DNA of 13,390 nt, taken from assembly GCA_016295005.1 (NCBI GenBank), contig JAEDMA010000033.1:1-13390 (forward strand), given 5' to 3'. Below the pieces are notes generated by a model. The model saw only the letters and a program-made list of their open reading frames with translations. It was not told where the DNA came from and did no database searches. Source of the DNA: Christensenellaceae bacterium (lineage in GTDB: Bacteria > Bacillota > Clostridia > Christensenellales > Borkfalkiaceae). Both the position numbers and the translations under genes were made by a program. Below, one piece after another: positions 1 through 5,721 of this stretch (positions within the stretch are counted from its first letter, which is position 1; every line of letters begins with the position of its first letter).

Positions 1-87
1 AAAAAAATCGAACCGTCCGCCGATTCGCCGCAATATATTCAAACTCACGTCGGCATCGGGTACAGAATGATAAAGATTGACGATTAA
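1..87 (+). CDS. OmpR/PhoB-family response regulator, C-terminal end only (partial)
   Basis: The window opens inside a gene, and the first 28 codons read in frame 1 to a TAA stop. The residues include KKIEPSADSPQYIQTHVGIG followed by YRM. This is the last part of the winged-helix DNA-binding domain of OmpR/PhoB-type response regulators: the end of the recognition helix, then the beta-hairpin wing with its R/QYIxTxxGxGYR signature. Such proteins bind DNA after phosphorylation by a partner histidine kinase. The receiver domain and any kinase gene lie outside the window to the left. The tail resembles regulators of the KdpE or VanR type, but too little is visible to choose. A small open frame starts three bases after the stop. 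Confidence 0.8.
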   Translation, partial: KKIEPSADSPQYIQTHVGIGYRMIKIDD

Positions 88-90
88 ACA

Positions 91-303
91 TTGAATTTAA
101 GCCGCCGAGATAACATTCGGTTTGCATATCATAACATAAGAAAAGTACAAGGCTATTTATCCTTATCTCAATTTTTTACCGACCAAGAAGCTATATTTCT
201 ATGCCGTTCGATTAACCTCTACCGACACATTTCAAAAGATAACGTCAAATACGTTATAGATAACGTGATTGAATATATCGATATGTTCAAAGACACATTA
301 TAA
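91..303 (+). CDS. Possible small hypothetical protein (70 aa) after the response regulator
   Basis: This frame starts with TTG three bases after the response-regulator stop, in the same frame, and runs 70 codons to a TAA that lies inside the left arm of the next terminator. I see no Shine-Dalgarno site, so translation would depend on re-initiation after the upstream stop. No alternative in-frame ATG lies near the start. The product is hydrophilic and probably helical, with a C-terminal half rich in charged residues and Ile/Val/Tyr (RHISKDNVKYVIDNVIEYID). There is no signal peptide, membrane segment or motif I recognise. It could be a real coupled gene, since frame and terminator fit closely, or a remnant of a larger protein. 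Function unknown. Confidence 0.4.
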   Translation: MNLSRRDNIRFAYHNIRKVQGYLSLSQFFTDQEAIFLCRSINLYRHISKDNVKYVIDNVIEYIDMFKDTL

Positions 304-345
304 AGCAATAGCCCGACCGATTAAGTCGGGCTATTGCTTTGCACT
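302..345 (+). terminator. Intrinsic terminator ending the response-regulator unit
   Basis: A perfect 16-bp stem has arms AAAGCAATAGCCCGAC (302-317) and GTCGGGCTATTGCTTT (325-340) around the loop CGATTAA. The left arm overlaps the TAA stop of the small upstream frame. The right arm ends in TTT but the following bases are GCAC, so the U-tract is short. The A-rich left end lets it also work for transcripts entering from the right. Confidence 0.8.
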
Positions 346-549
346 TATATCAAGATAAGCGCACGCCTAATTGCCAACGTCGCAAAAACCCTGCGATTTT
401 GAAGGTGGAATTAAAGCGTAAATAAGTCATAAAAATAGACGGACAAATTTTAGTGATTTATACGTATCGAAAAAACCGAGCGTTTAGAACACGCGGTTAA
501 AAGTTGTGATGTATTTACCGTTTGCTTTTTAGTCCGAAATAATCTCTTG
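346..549. other. About 200 bp without a supported gene
   Basis: All frames are broken by stops within about 25 codons. There is no start with a ribosome site, no RNA gene and no clear promoter. One short stretch at 426-497 reads without stops (VIKIDGQILVIYTYRKN...) but lacks a start, so it may be the remnant of a lost gene. I cannot assign it. Confidence 0.5.
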
Positions 550-591
550 TAAAAAATAAGCCGACACTCCCTAGGGAGCCCTCTCGGCTTA
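550..591 (-). terminator. Probable terminator of the AraC-family gene
   Basis: Arms TAAGCCGA (557-564) and TCGGCTTA (584-591) form an 8-bp stem. Inside it lies a perfect 12-bp palindrome, CTCCCTAGGGAG (567-578). Read on the reverse strand, the structure is followed by ATTTTTTAC, a good U-tract. The forward strand has none, so it most likely ends the reverse-strand AraC-type gene. Confidence 0.65.
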
Positions 592-599
592 CTTGAAAA

Positions 600-638
600 G
601 AAAAAACGAACTTTGAATTTTCATCAAGTTTCGTTTTA
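600..638 (-). terminator. Second possible terminator downstream of the AraC-family gene
   Basis: An imperfect hairpin pairs AAAACGAA-CTT near 603-613 with AAG-TTTCGTTTT at 626-637, allowing one bulge. On the reverse strand it runs into TTTTTTCTTTTC. It lies about 100 bp beyond the AraC stop and just before the better terminator, so it may be a first, weaker stop signal. Confidence 0.4.
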
Positions 639-737
639 TTCTTGTTTGCGTGTGTACGACAAAATCTCCTTTTTGAGCCGATTTAAGATAGTGTGTCGAA
701 CGATTTCAATCTTTTTACCTCTCTGCAGTCGGCAGAG

Positions 738-1610
738 TTATCGAACCGCTCTCAACTCGATATATCCTCTCTCTCCTCGAGGTTCCAACTGAATGCGGGG
801 ATTTGTTTTGTCCCACGTATATCCGATTGTCGATGGGTCGTATCGCTCCATTGCAAGTTGTAACGCCTCGATCGCCTGGCAATAGTCCTCCTCCTTGAAT
901 GGTTCGCCTTGAAACATCAAGTATTTCGCCGCAGGCAAAGTGATGACATCAAATCCATCCGGGATAATGCCGGTATAGTCCATTGTCACCTCAACACCCT
1001 GCACGTATTCAGATGTGTTCGGCTTTCGATATTTCTCCGGCAGCCACATACAAACAGGCTCTCCACAAAGAGATTTCATGCTGGTGAGAATACCCCAGAC
1101 ATCACAGCCTACTTCTTGACAATAACTCCAATACTCTTTTGCCGTTTTTCCTCGCTTGATGATAACCTTGCGTTCCGGCTTTTCTACTACCTGAACAAAG
1201 ACATTTGCTACATGTTCCATTGATTTTTGCTCCTTCCACAGTGTTTTGAATTTAACGCCGTAAGGGGTGAATAGTGGGAGAGGCATAGGAGATTTTGCAT
1301 ATTCATAGGGATTGCAGCCAAACGCGTTGCGAAATGCCCGTTGATATCCATCAACGCTGTCATAACCGGAATCATAAGCAATATCGATTACTTTGCACTG
1401 TTCGTCACGCAGACGCAATGCCGACTCGGACAATCGAATCCGCCTGATGTAATCCGCCGGCGCAAGTCCTGTCAGCTCCTTAAATATTCGCGCGCAATAA
1501 AAAGGAGAGTATCCGGCAGCGCGGGAAAGGTCACATAGAGTGATCTTTTCTGAAAGATGCACTGCGATATAGTCCTGCATCTGTTGAACTGCTAAAATCT
1601 TTTCCGTCAC
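738..1610 (-). CDS. AraC-family transcriptional regulator with GyrI-like effector-binding domain
   Basis: A 290-residue protein. Residues about 8-106 hold two helix-turn-helix motifs of the AraC/XylS type: the first around ITLCDLSRAAGYSPFYCARIFK, the second around VIDIAYDSGYDSVDGYQRAF, followed by the usual FGCNPYEY ending. Residues about 130-290 resemble the GyrI-like small-molecule-binding domain (AraC_E_bind), including GIIPDGFDVITLPAAKYLMF. This order, HTH first and GyrI-like domain last, is that of Rob-like regulators, which sense drugs or metabolites and control efflux or stress genes. The ligand and targets here are unknown. The start is GTG at 1610, chosen because AGGAGGG (plus strand 1619-1625) sits 8 bases upstream; the nearer ATG runs straight into a stop. 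The gene uses CTG, CGC, GGA and CAG more freely than the neighbouring GAA/AAA/GCG-rich genes, which suggests transfer. Confidence 0.9.
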   Translation of the reverse strand: MTEKILAVQQMQDYIAVHLSEKITLCDLSRAAGYSPFYCARIFKELTGLAPADYIRRIRLSESALRLRDEQCKVIDIAYDSGYDSVDGYQRAFRNAFGCNPYEYAKSPMPLPLFTPYGVKFKTLWKEQKSMEHVANVFVQVVEKPERKVIIKRGKTAKEYWSYCQEVGCDVWGILTSMKSLCGEPVCMWLPEKYRKPNTSEYVQGVEVTMDYTGIIPDGFDVITLPAAKYLMFQGEPFKEEDYCQAIEALQLAMERYDPSTIGYTWDKTNPRIQLEPRGERGYIELRAVR

Positions 1611-1618
1611 TTTATCAT

Positions 1619-1640
1619 CCCTCCTGACAAAGCCATTATA
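1619..1640 (-). promoter_or_regulatory. Ribosome site and possible -10 box of the AraC-family gene
   Basis: Reading the reverse strand, TATAAT (1640-1635) is followed by AGGAGGG (1625-1619) and then, 8 bases on, GTG (1610). The ribosome site is strong and decides the GTG start. The -10 box is perfect, but no good -35 is present at 16-18 bases, and the leader would be extremely short. The promoter part is therefore uncertain. Confidence 0.45.
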
Positions 1641-1747
1641 GCAGAAGAAACGGAATTATTCTCGACTTTTCTTGCGCTTCTTCAAATTCCGATTTGTTTC
1701 TGAGTAATTATATCATATCGTTTGGGCTTTTCAATGCCTCAAACAAT

Positions 1748-1789
1748 AAATAAAAATATCGGTCTGTAAGAAAAGACTTACAGACCGAT
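1748..1789 (-). terminator. Intrinsic terminator after the distal tRNA-tail repeat
   Basis: A perfect 13-bp stem: ATCGGTCTGTAAG (1758-1770) pairs with CTTACAGACCGAT (1777-1789) around AAAAGA. Read on the reverse strand it is followed by ATTTTTATTTATTG. It is the last of three different terminators in the series that starts at the tRNA-Leu 3' end. Confidence 0.8.
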
Positions 1790-1794
1790 GCGTT

Positions 1795-1871
1795 TGGTGC
1801 CGCTGGTCGGTCGCTGCTCCGCTTATGCTCCGCAGGACTTCGTCCGAACCTTCGGTTCTCGTCCTGTACAA
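1795..1871 (-). repeat. tRNA-tail repeat, copy A (77 bp)
   Basis: Copy A matches copy B (1918-1994) at 73 of 77 positions by direct comparison. Its first 16 plus-strand bases, TGGTGCCGCTGGTCGG, equal the last 16 bases of the tRNA-Leu gene (2040-2055), including the CCA end. The remaining 61 bases have no counterpart in the tRNA. They hold a directly repeated GCTCCGC, the hairpin GGAC-TTC-GTCC (1835-1845), the hairpin GAACC-TTC-GGTTC (1846-1858) and a closing GTCCT that can pair with AGGAC. A separate terminator follows on the reverse strand. Both strands are open over this interval, but the translations are low-complexity by-products of the repeat. Confidence 0.85.
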
Positions 1872-1875
1872 GAGC

Positions 1876-1907
1876 AAAAAACCCGACCTAAACTTTTCGG
1901 CTCGGGT
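1876..1907 (-). terminator. Intrinsic terminator between the two tRNA-tail repeats
   Basis: On the reverse strand ACCCGA-G-CC pairs with GG-TCGGGT (plus strand 1881-1888 with 1899-1907, one bulged base), followed by TTTTTTG. It follows repeat copy B just as the other two terminators follow the tRNA and copy A, yet its stem sequence is unrelated to theirs. Confidence 0.65.
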
Positions 1908-1917
1908 CGGACCCTCT

Positions 1918-1994
1918 TGGTGCCGCTGGTCGGTCGCTGCTACGCTTATGCTCCGCAGGGCTACGCCCGAACCTTCGGTTCTCGTCCTGTACAA
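1918..1994 (-). repeat. tRNA-tail repeat, copy B (77 bp)
   Basis: This second copy lies 123 bp from copy A. The tRNA CCA end lies a further 122 bp away, so the three tRNA tails are almost evenly spaced. It differs from copy A at four positions. Two of those fall opposite each other in the stem of one hairpin (1958-1968: GGGC-TAC-GCCC here, GGAC-TTC-GTCC in copy A), so an A-T pair has become G-C with pairing kept. A third change lies in that hairpin's loop. Confidence 0.85.
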
Positions 1995-1995
1995 A

Positions 1996-2039
1996 GACAA
2001 AAAAAAATGAAAAGCACCATCAGGTTCTTTTCATTTTTT
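1996..2039 (-). terminator. Intrinsic terminator of tRNA-Leu
   Basis: On the reverse strand, directly after the encoded CCA, AAAAAATGAAAAG pairs with CTTTTCATTTTTT (plus strand 2001-2014 with 2027-2039) around AACCTGATGGTG. The run of U continues into the next repeat. It is placed to end the tRNA transcript. Confidence 0.75.
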
Positions 2040-2127
2040 TGGTGCCGCTGGTCGGACTCGAACCGACACGGAGGATGAGTCCACTGGATTTTGAGTCCAG
2101 CGCGTCTGCCAGTTTCACCACAGCGGC
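2040..2127 (-). tRNA. tRNA-Leu, anticodon CAA
   Basis: The reverse strand folds as a class II tRNA. The acceptor arms are GCCGCTG (from 2127) and CAGCGGC, then discriminator A and an encoded CCA (2042-2040). The anticodon stem is CTGGA/TCCAG with loop CTCAAAA, giving anticodon CAA, which reads UUG. A long variable arm is present, and the T arm is GTCGG-TTCGAGT-CCGAC. The length is 88 bases with CCA. The D-loop GAAACTGGCAGAC and the long variable arm are typical of leucine tRNAs. The gene is alone on its strand and followed by a terminator. Its 3' end is duplicated twice downstream, a place where integrating elements commonly recombine. Confidence 0.95.
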
Positions 2128-2152
2128 ATTTTCGGAATATATTTGTTGCAAA

Positions 2153-2179
2153 TTGTAAATAATTTTGGTAATATATACT
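2153..2179 (+). promoter_or_regulatory. Weak candidate promoter for polA
   Basis: TTGTAA (2153-2158) and TATACT (2174-2179) are separated by 15 bases, shorter than the usual 17. The region is AT-rich and lies about 80 bp before the polA start. No better pair is visible, and the tRNA upstream is on the other strand, so polA needs a promoter near here. Confidence 0.3.
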
Positions 2180-2261
2180 ATGTAGCCAAAGGTTCAACTC
2201 AACTTGCCTATTGATAATAACATATTTTTTTTATTATGGCAAGTGCTTAAAAGGGTTTTTT

Positions 2262-4817
2262 ATGGAAAAATTAGTTTTAATAGACGGAAACAGTTTAATT
2301 AACCGCGCTTTCTACGCAATGCCTTTACTTACTACGCGCAGCGGTATCTACACGAACGCCGTTTACGGGTTTATGAATATGTTTTTTAAAATGTATTCCG
2401 ATATTAAGCCCGATTACGTCGCCGTGGCTTTCGACTTAAAAGCGCCGACGTTCCGTCACAAAATGTATCGCGAATATAAGGGTACGAGAAAACCTATGCC
2501 CGAAGAGTTACGCCCGCAAATTCCCCTTCTTAAAGAAACGCTTAACGCCATGGGGGTTGCCACTCTCGAAAAAGAAGGGTTCGAAGCCGACGATATTATA
2601 GGTTCGGTCGCGAAAAGTACCGATATATACACCGTTATTTTTACCGGCGACAGGGATTCTTTTCAGTTGGTGGACGAAAACATTTCCGTTTACTTTACCA
2701 AAAAAGGAATCACCGAAACGGAAATTTACAACGCGGACAACTTTTATGACAAAACGGGAATTTTCCCGTCGCAGGTGATAGAATTAAAGGCTCTTATGGG
2801 GGATAGTTCGGACAATATCCCCGGAGTTAAGGGCGTGGGAGAAAAAACCGCGATTTCTTTAATAAAAGAATACGGCACGATAGACGTTTTATATGAGCAT
2901 ACGTCCGACTTAAAAGGTAAACTGTCGGAAAAAATAACCGAAGGCAAGGATTCCGCTTTCCTTTCGAGAACGCTTGCGACTATCGACACCGATTGCGGAA
3001 TTAAGTTCGACAAAGAAAGAATGGCGTTTTCTTTTCCGTTACCCGTAAAGGTACGCGAAAAGTTTATAGAGTTGGAATTCAAAGGTCTTTCCGCCAAAGA
3101 CGAACTTTACGCTATCGACGATAACGAAACCATAGAAAAGCAGGATACCGAAATCGTTTTCGTTAAAGCGGAAAATATCGGCTTATTAAACGACGTAAAA
3201 TTTTCTTACCCGATAGCGATAGCGGAATACGATAATTCCGTAAACGTTTTCGACGGCAAAAACACCGAATACGCTTTTCCGATAAGAAGAACACTTTTAG
3301 ACGACGGGTTTTCCGAAGCGGAAGCGTACGGCGCGATTATTAAAGCAATAAAAGGCAAGGTTATAGTCTATTCCAAAAAGGAAACGAGAAGGGCGTTGCA
3401 GTCGTTATCTTTGCCGTCGGAACTTCCCGACGCGGAAGACGTTTCCGTAATAAAATATCTTGCGGAATTTTCCGGCAAAACCGAAACGTTTAAGGATTTG
3501 CTTTTGACTTACGGCAAAAACGAAAAATTTTCCGCGCTCGCTTTATGGCAGATTTACGGCGAACTCTACGACAAACTTATCGGACTCGATATGGAAAAAC
3601 TTTACCGAGCCATAGAACTTCCTTTAACCGACGTTTTATTCGATATGGAAAACGCAGGGTTTAAGGTGGAACTGTCGGAACTATATAAAACGGGCGAAAA
3701 GTACGCGGAAATTCTTTCTTCACTCGAAAAAGACATAAAAAATCTTGCGGGAGAAGAAAATCTTAACGTAAACTCCGCTAAAAAACTCGGCGAAATATTG
3801 TTCGAAAAACTTAAAATAGGTAAGGGAAAGAAAACTAAAACGGGGTATTCCACTTCCGCAGACGTTCTGGAAAGTTTTATAGACGCGCACCCTATTGTTC
3901 CGTCTATTCTTAAATACCGCCAGATTCAGAAGTTACAATCTACCTATATAGAAGGTTTGAAACCTTTGGTCGATAAAACCACGGGACTCGTTCACACAAA
4001 ATTCAATCAGACGGCGACTTCTACGGGCAGGCTTTCTTCCAGCGAACCTAATTTACAGAACATTCCCGTCCGCGACGACGAAGGCAGAGAAATAAGAAAA
4101 TATTTCGTTCCGAGAGATGAAAACGGATTTCTGGTCAGCGCGGACTATTCTCAGATAGAGTTAAGGTTGCTTGCTCATTTATCGGGTTGTCAGTCGCTGA
4201 TAAACTCTTTTAACTCTGGCGAAGACATACACGCCGAAACTGCTTCTAAAGTATTCGGAGTGCCGATTAAAGACGTTACTCCGCAAATGCGCCGTGACGC
4301 CAAAGCGGTAAACTTCGGCATAATTTACGGTATAAGCGAGTTCGGGTTGGGGAAAAACTTAAACATTTCGGCTAAAAGAGCCAAAGACTATATAGAATCT
4401 TACTTTGCGCAATTCCCCGAAATCAAGGGCTATCTCGACGGACTTATCTCTTCCGCAAGGGAAAAGGGATACGCCGAAACCATGTTCGGAAGGAAACGCT
4501 ATATTCCCGAAATTTATTCCAACAACTTTGCGCTCCGTCAGTTCGGCGAAAGGGCGGCCATGAACATGCCCCTTCAAGGAACGAGCGCGGATATTATCAA
4601 AATCGCCATGGTAAACGTGGAAAAGAGATTAAGAAAGGAAAATCTTAAAAGCAAACTTATTCTGCAGGTTCACGACGAACTTATTATCGACGCGACGGCG
4701 GAAGAAAAAGACCGCGTAACCGAATTGTTAAAGCGCGAAATGGAACACGCGGTCGACCTGAGAGTTCGTTTAGACGTTTCGGTAGGCTTTGGAAAGAGTT
4801 GGTACGAGGCGAAATAA
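2262..4817 (+). CDS. polA: DNA polymerase I
   Basis: An 851-residue family A polymerase used in Okazaki-fragment processing and repair. Residues 1 to about 290 form the 5'-3' exonuclease, with LIDGNS (6-11), AFD (56-58), FEADD (107-111), TGDRD (128-132) and GDSSDNIPGVKGVGEKTA (180-197). Residues about 295-480 occupy the 3'-5' exonuclease fold but lack the acidic DxE start, reading IAIAEYDNSVNVF at 318-330, so proofreading is probably lost, as in the Bacillus stearothermophilus and Taq enzymes. The polymerase domain has motif A (VSADYSQIEL, D628), motif B (R678, K681, F685, Y689) and motif C (HDE, 804-806). The ATG at 2262 is chosen because AAAAGGG lies 6 bases upstream; 17 further in-frame codons upstream do not resemble the family. 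coaE follows 2 bp after the stop. Confidence 0.98.
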   Translation: MEKLVLIDGNSLINRAFYAMPLLTTRSGIYTNAVYGFMNMFFKMYSDIKPDYVAVAFDLKAPTFRHKMYREYKGTRKPMPEELRPQIPLLKETLNAMGVATLEKEGFEADDIIGSVAKSTDIYTVIFTGDRDSFQLVDENISVYFTKKGITETEIYNADNFYDKTGIFPSQVIELKALMGDSSDNIPGVKGVGEKTAISLIKEYGTIDVLYEHTSDLKGKLSEKITEGKDSAFLSRTLATIDTDCGIKFDKERMAFSFPLPVKVREKFIELEFKGLSAKDELYAIDDNETIEKQDTEIVFVKAENIGLLNDVKFSYPIAIAEYDNSVNVFDGKNTEYAFPIRRTLLDDGFSEAEAYGAIIKAIKGKVIVYSKKETRRALQSLSLPSELPDAEDVSVIKYLAEFSGKTETFKDLLLTYGKNEKFSALALWQIYGELYDKLIGLDMEKLYRAIELPLTDVLFDMENAGFKVELSELYKTGEKYAEILSSLEKDIKNLAGEENLNVNSAKKLGEILFEKLKIGKGKKTKTGYSTSADVLESFIDAHPIVPSILKYRQIQKLQSTYIEGLKPLVDKTTGLVHTKFNQTATSTGRLSSSEPNLQNIPVRDDEGREIRKYFVPRDENGFLVSADYSQIELRLLAHLSGCQSLINSFNSGEDIHAETASKVFGVPIKDVTPQMRRDAKAVNFGIIYGISEFGLGKNLNISAKRAKDYIESYFAQFPEIKGYLDGLISSAREKGYAETMFGRKRYIPEIYSNNFALRQFGERAAMNMPLQGTSADIIKIAMVNVEKRLRKENLKSKLILQVHDELIIDATAEEKDRVTELLKREMEHAVDLRVRLDVSVGFGKSWYEAK

Positions 4818-4819
4818 TC

Positions 4820-5404
4820 ATGGGTAAAGTTACGCTTATCGCCCTTACGGGCGGTATAGGAAGCGGCAAAAGTTACGCCGCCGATATTCTCGAAAAAGAA
4901 GGGTATTACGTTCTTTCCTGCGACAAGGCGGCGAGAGATCTTTCTTTCGATAAAGATTATATTTTAACGATTAAATCGCATTTTCCGAACGCCGTGAAAA
5001 CCGACGGGGAAACGCTTGTTCTCGACAGAAAAGCCCTTTCCGAAGAAGTTTTTTCCGACAAAAATAAACTTTCGCTGTTAAATTCTCTTACACACCCGAA
5101 AATTTTGGAGGAAATCAAAAAAAGAGCGGAAAAAAGCGGACGAAAAACGGTAATCGTGGAAATTCCTCTCCTTTACGAGAGCGGTTACGAAAATCTTTTC
5201 GATAAAACCGTCGTTATAATGCGGGATAAAAAACAAAGGATAGACAGCGTTAAAACGAGAGATAATTTATCGGAAGAAGAAATTCTCAAAAGAATAAACA
5301 GTCAGTTCGATTACGATAATTTTACCGACATAAACGCCGTTATAATAGTCAACGACGGAAATTTTAAGGAAAATTTGATTAAAACGATAAAAAATATTAC
5401 ATAA
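4820..5404 (+). CDS. coaE: Dephospho-CoA kinase
   Basis: A 194-residue cytoplasmic kinase for the last step of coenzyme A synthesis, the ATP-dependent phosphorylation of the 3'-hydroxyl of dephospho-CoA. The Walker A loop GGIGSGKS is at residues 11-18. Family marks follow: CDKAARDL, LTHPKI, and VEIPLLYESG before LFDKTVVI. The length is usual for CoaE. The ATG at 4820 lies 2 bp after the polA stop, with a weak GAGG 10 bases upstream; a TTG at 4799 inside polA would add seven residues not typical of the family. Linked polA and coaE genes are common in Firmicutes, often with mutM between them, which is absent here. The gene is probably co-transcribed with polA. No clear hairpin terminator follows. 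Confidence 0.96.
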   Translation: MGKVTLIALTGGIGSGKSYAADILEKEGYYVLSCDKAARDLSFDKDYILTIKSHFPNAVKTDGETLVLDRKALSEEVFSDKNKLSLLNSLTHPKILEEIKKRAEKSGRKTVIVEIPLLYESGYENLFDKTVVIMRDKKQRIDSVKTRDNLSEEEILKRINSQFDYDNFTDINAVIIVNDGNFKENLIKTIKNIT

Positions 5405-5427
5405 TTTGCTTTTTTTACGAAAATCAG

Positions 5428-5456
5428 TTGACAAACGCAGTAAAAAAGTGTAATTA
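5428..5456 (+). promoter_or_regulatory. Sigma-A promoter of the lysine riboswitch-transporter unit
   Basis: A perfect -35 TTGACA (5428-5433) is followed after exactly 17 bases by TAATTA (5451-5456), a fair -10. The start would be near 5463, about 20 bases before the first riboswitch helix, so the whole aptamer would be transcribed. Confidence 0.75.
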
Positions 5457-5480
5457 TATATCCATAAAATAAAAAAACGA

Positions 5481-5636
5481 GAATAGAGGCGCGGATTTAA
5501 TGATAAACGAAGGCAGGGCTTAAAGCCTTCGCGGTAAAGGTAAATCCGCCGAAGAGGTTTTCTTGCCCGAAAGAAAATCGTCTGGGAACGGGGATAACAT
5601 CTCCGTAACTGTCACGCTTATGCGTGTTGAGCTATT
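5481..5636 (+). promoter_or_regulatory. Lysine riboswitch (L-box) aptamer
   Basis: The five-helix lysine aptamer is readable. P1 pairs AATAG (5482-5486) with CTATT (5632-5636). P2 starts at AGAGGCGC with GCGGATTTA/TAAATCCGC (5491-5499 with 5541-5549), capped by CGAAGGC/GCCTTCG. P3 follows GCCGAAG, with GTTTTCTT pairing to AAGAAAAT. After CTGGG comes P4, ACGGGGA with TCTCCGT. ACTGTCA then leads to P5 CACGC-TTAT-GCGTG (5613-5626), with TGAGCTATT closing P1. The conserved L-box signatures AGAGG-GC, GCCGAAG, CTGGG and CTGTCA are all present. In this family lysine binding favours the downstream terminator and switches the gene off. The controlled gene is the transporter at 5722. Confidence 0.93.
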
Positions 5637-5655
5637 AAGTATTATTGATTATGGT

Positions 5656-5693
5656 AAAATCACGGTATTTGATAGTATTCCGTGATTTTTTTA
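5656..5693 (+). terminator. Riboswitch expression-platform terminator
   Basis: AAAATCACGG (5656-5665) pairs with CCGTGATTTT (5680-5689), followed by TTTATTTAATTTTTTT. It lies between the aptamer and the transporter's ribosome site, so it would stop transcription when lysine is bound. The alternative antiterminator pairing, probably involving the 3' side of P1 and bases 5637-5655, was not resolved. Confidence 0.85.
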
Positions 5694-5721
5694 TTTAATT
5701 TTTTTACAGGAAGGTTTATTT

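Noticed and set aside
426..497. Short stop-free stretch (VIKIDGQILVIYTYRKN) resembling a protein fragment
   Set aside because: It has no start or ribosome site and stops on both sides after about 24 codons, so it cannot be assigned to a family.
1731..2078. Several overlapping open frames on both strands over the tRNA-tail repeats
   Set aside because: They translate the repeats themselves (recurring RTRTEGS and ATDQRHQ), cross terminators and partly the tRNA gene, and lack ribosome sites.
2211..2261. A longer N-terminus for DNA polymerase I
   Set aside because: The extra 17 residues (FFYYGKCLKGFF-like) do not match the family, and the ATG at 2262 has the ribosome site and begins the conserved LVLIDGNS motif.
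4799..4819. An upstream TTG start for coaE inside polA
   Set aside because: CoaE proteins begin a few residues before the first beta strand and P-loop, as from the ATG at 4820; the added residues would only translate polA's end in another frame.
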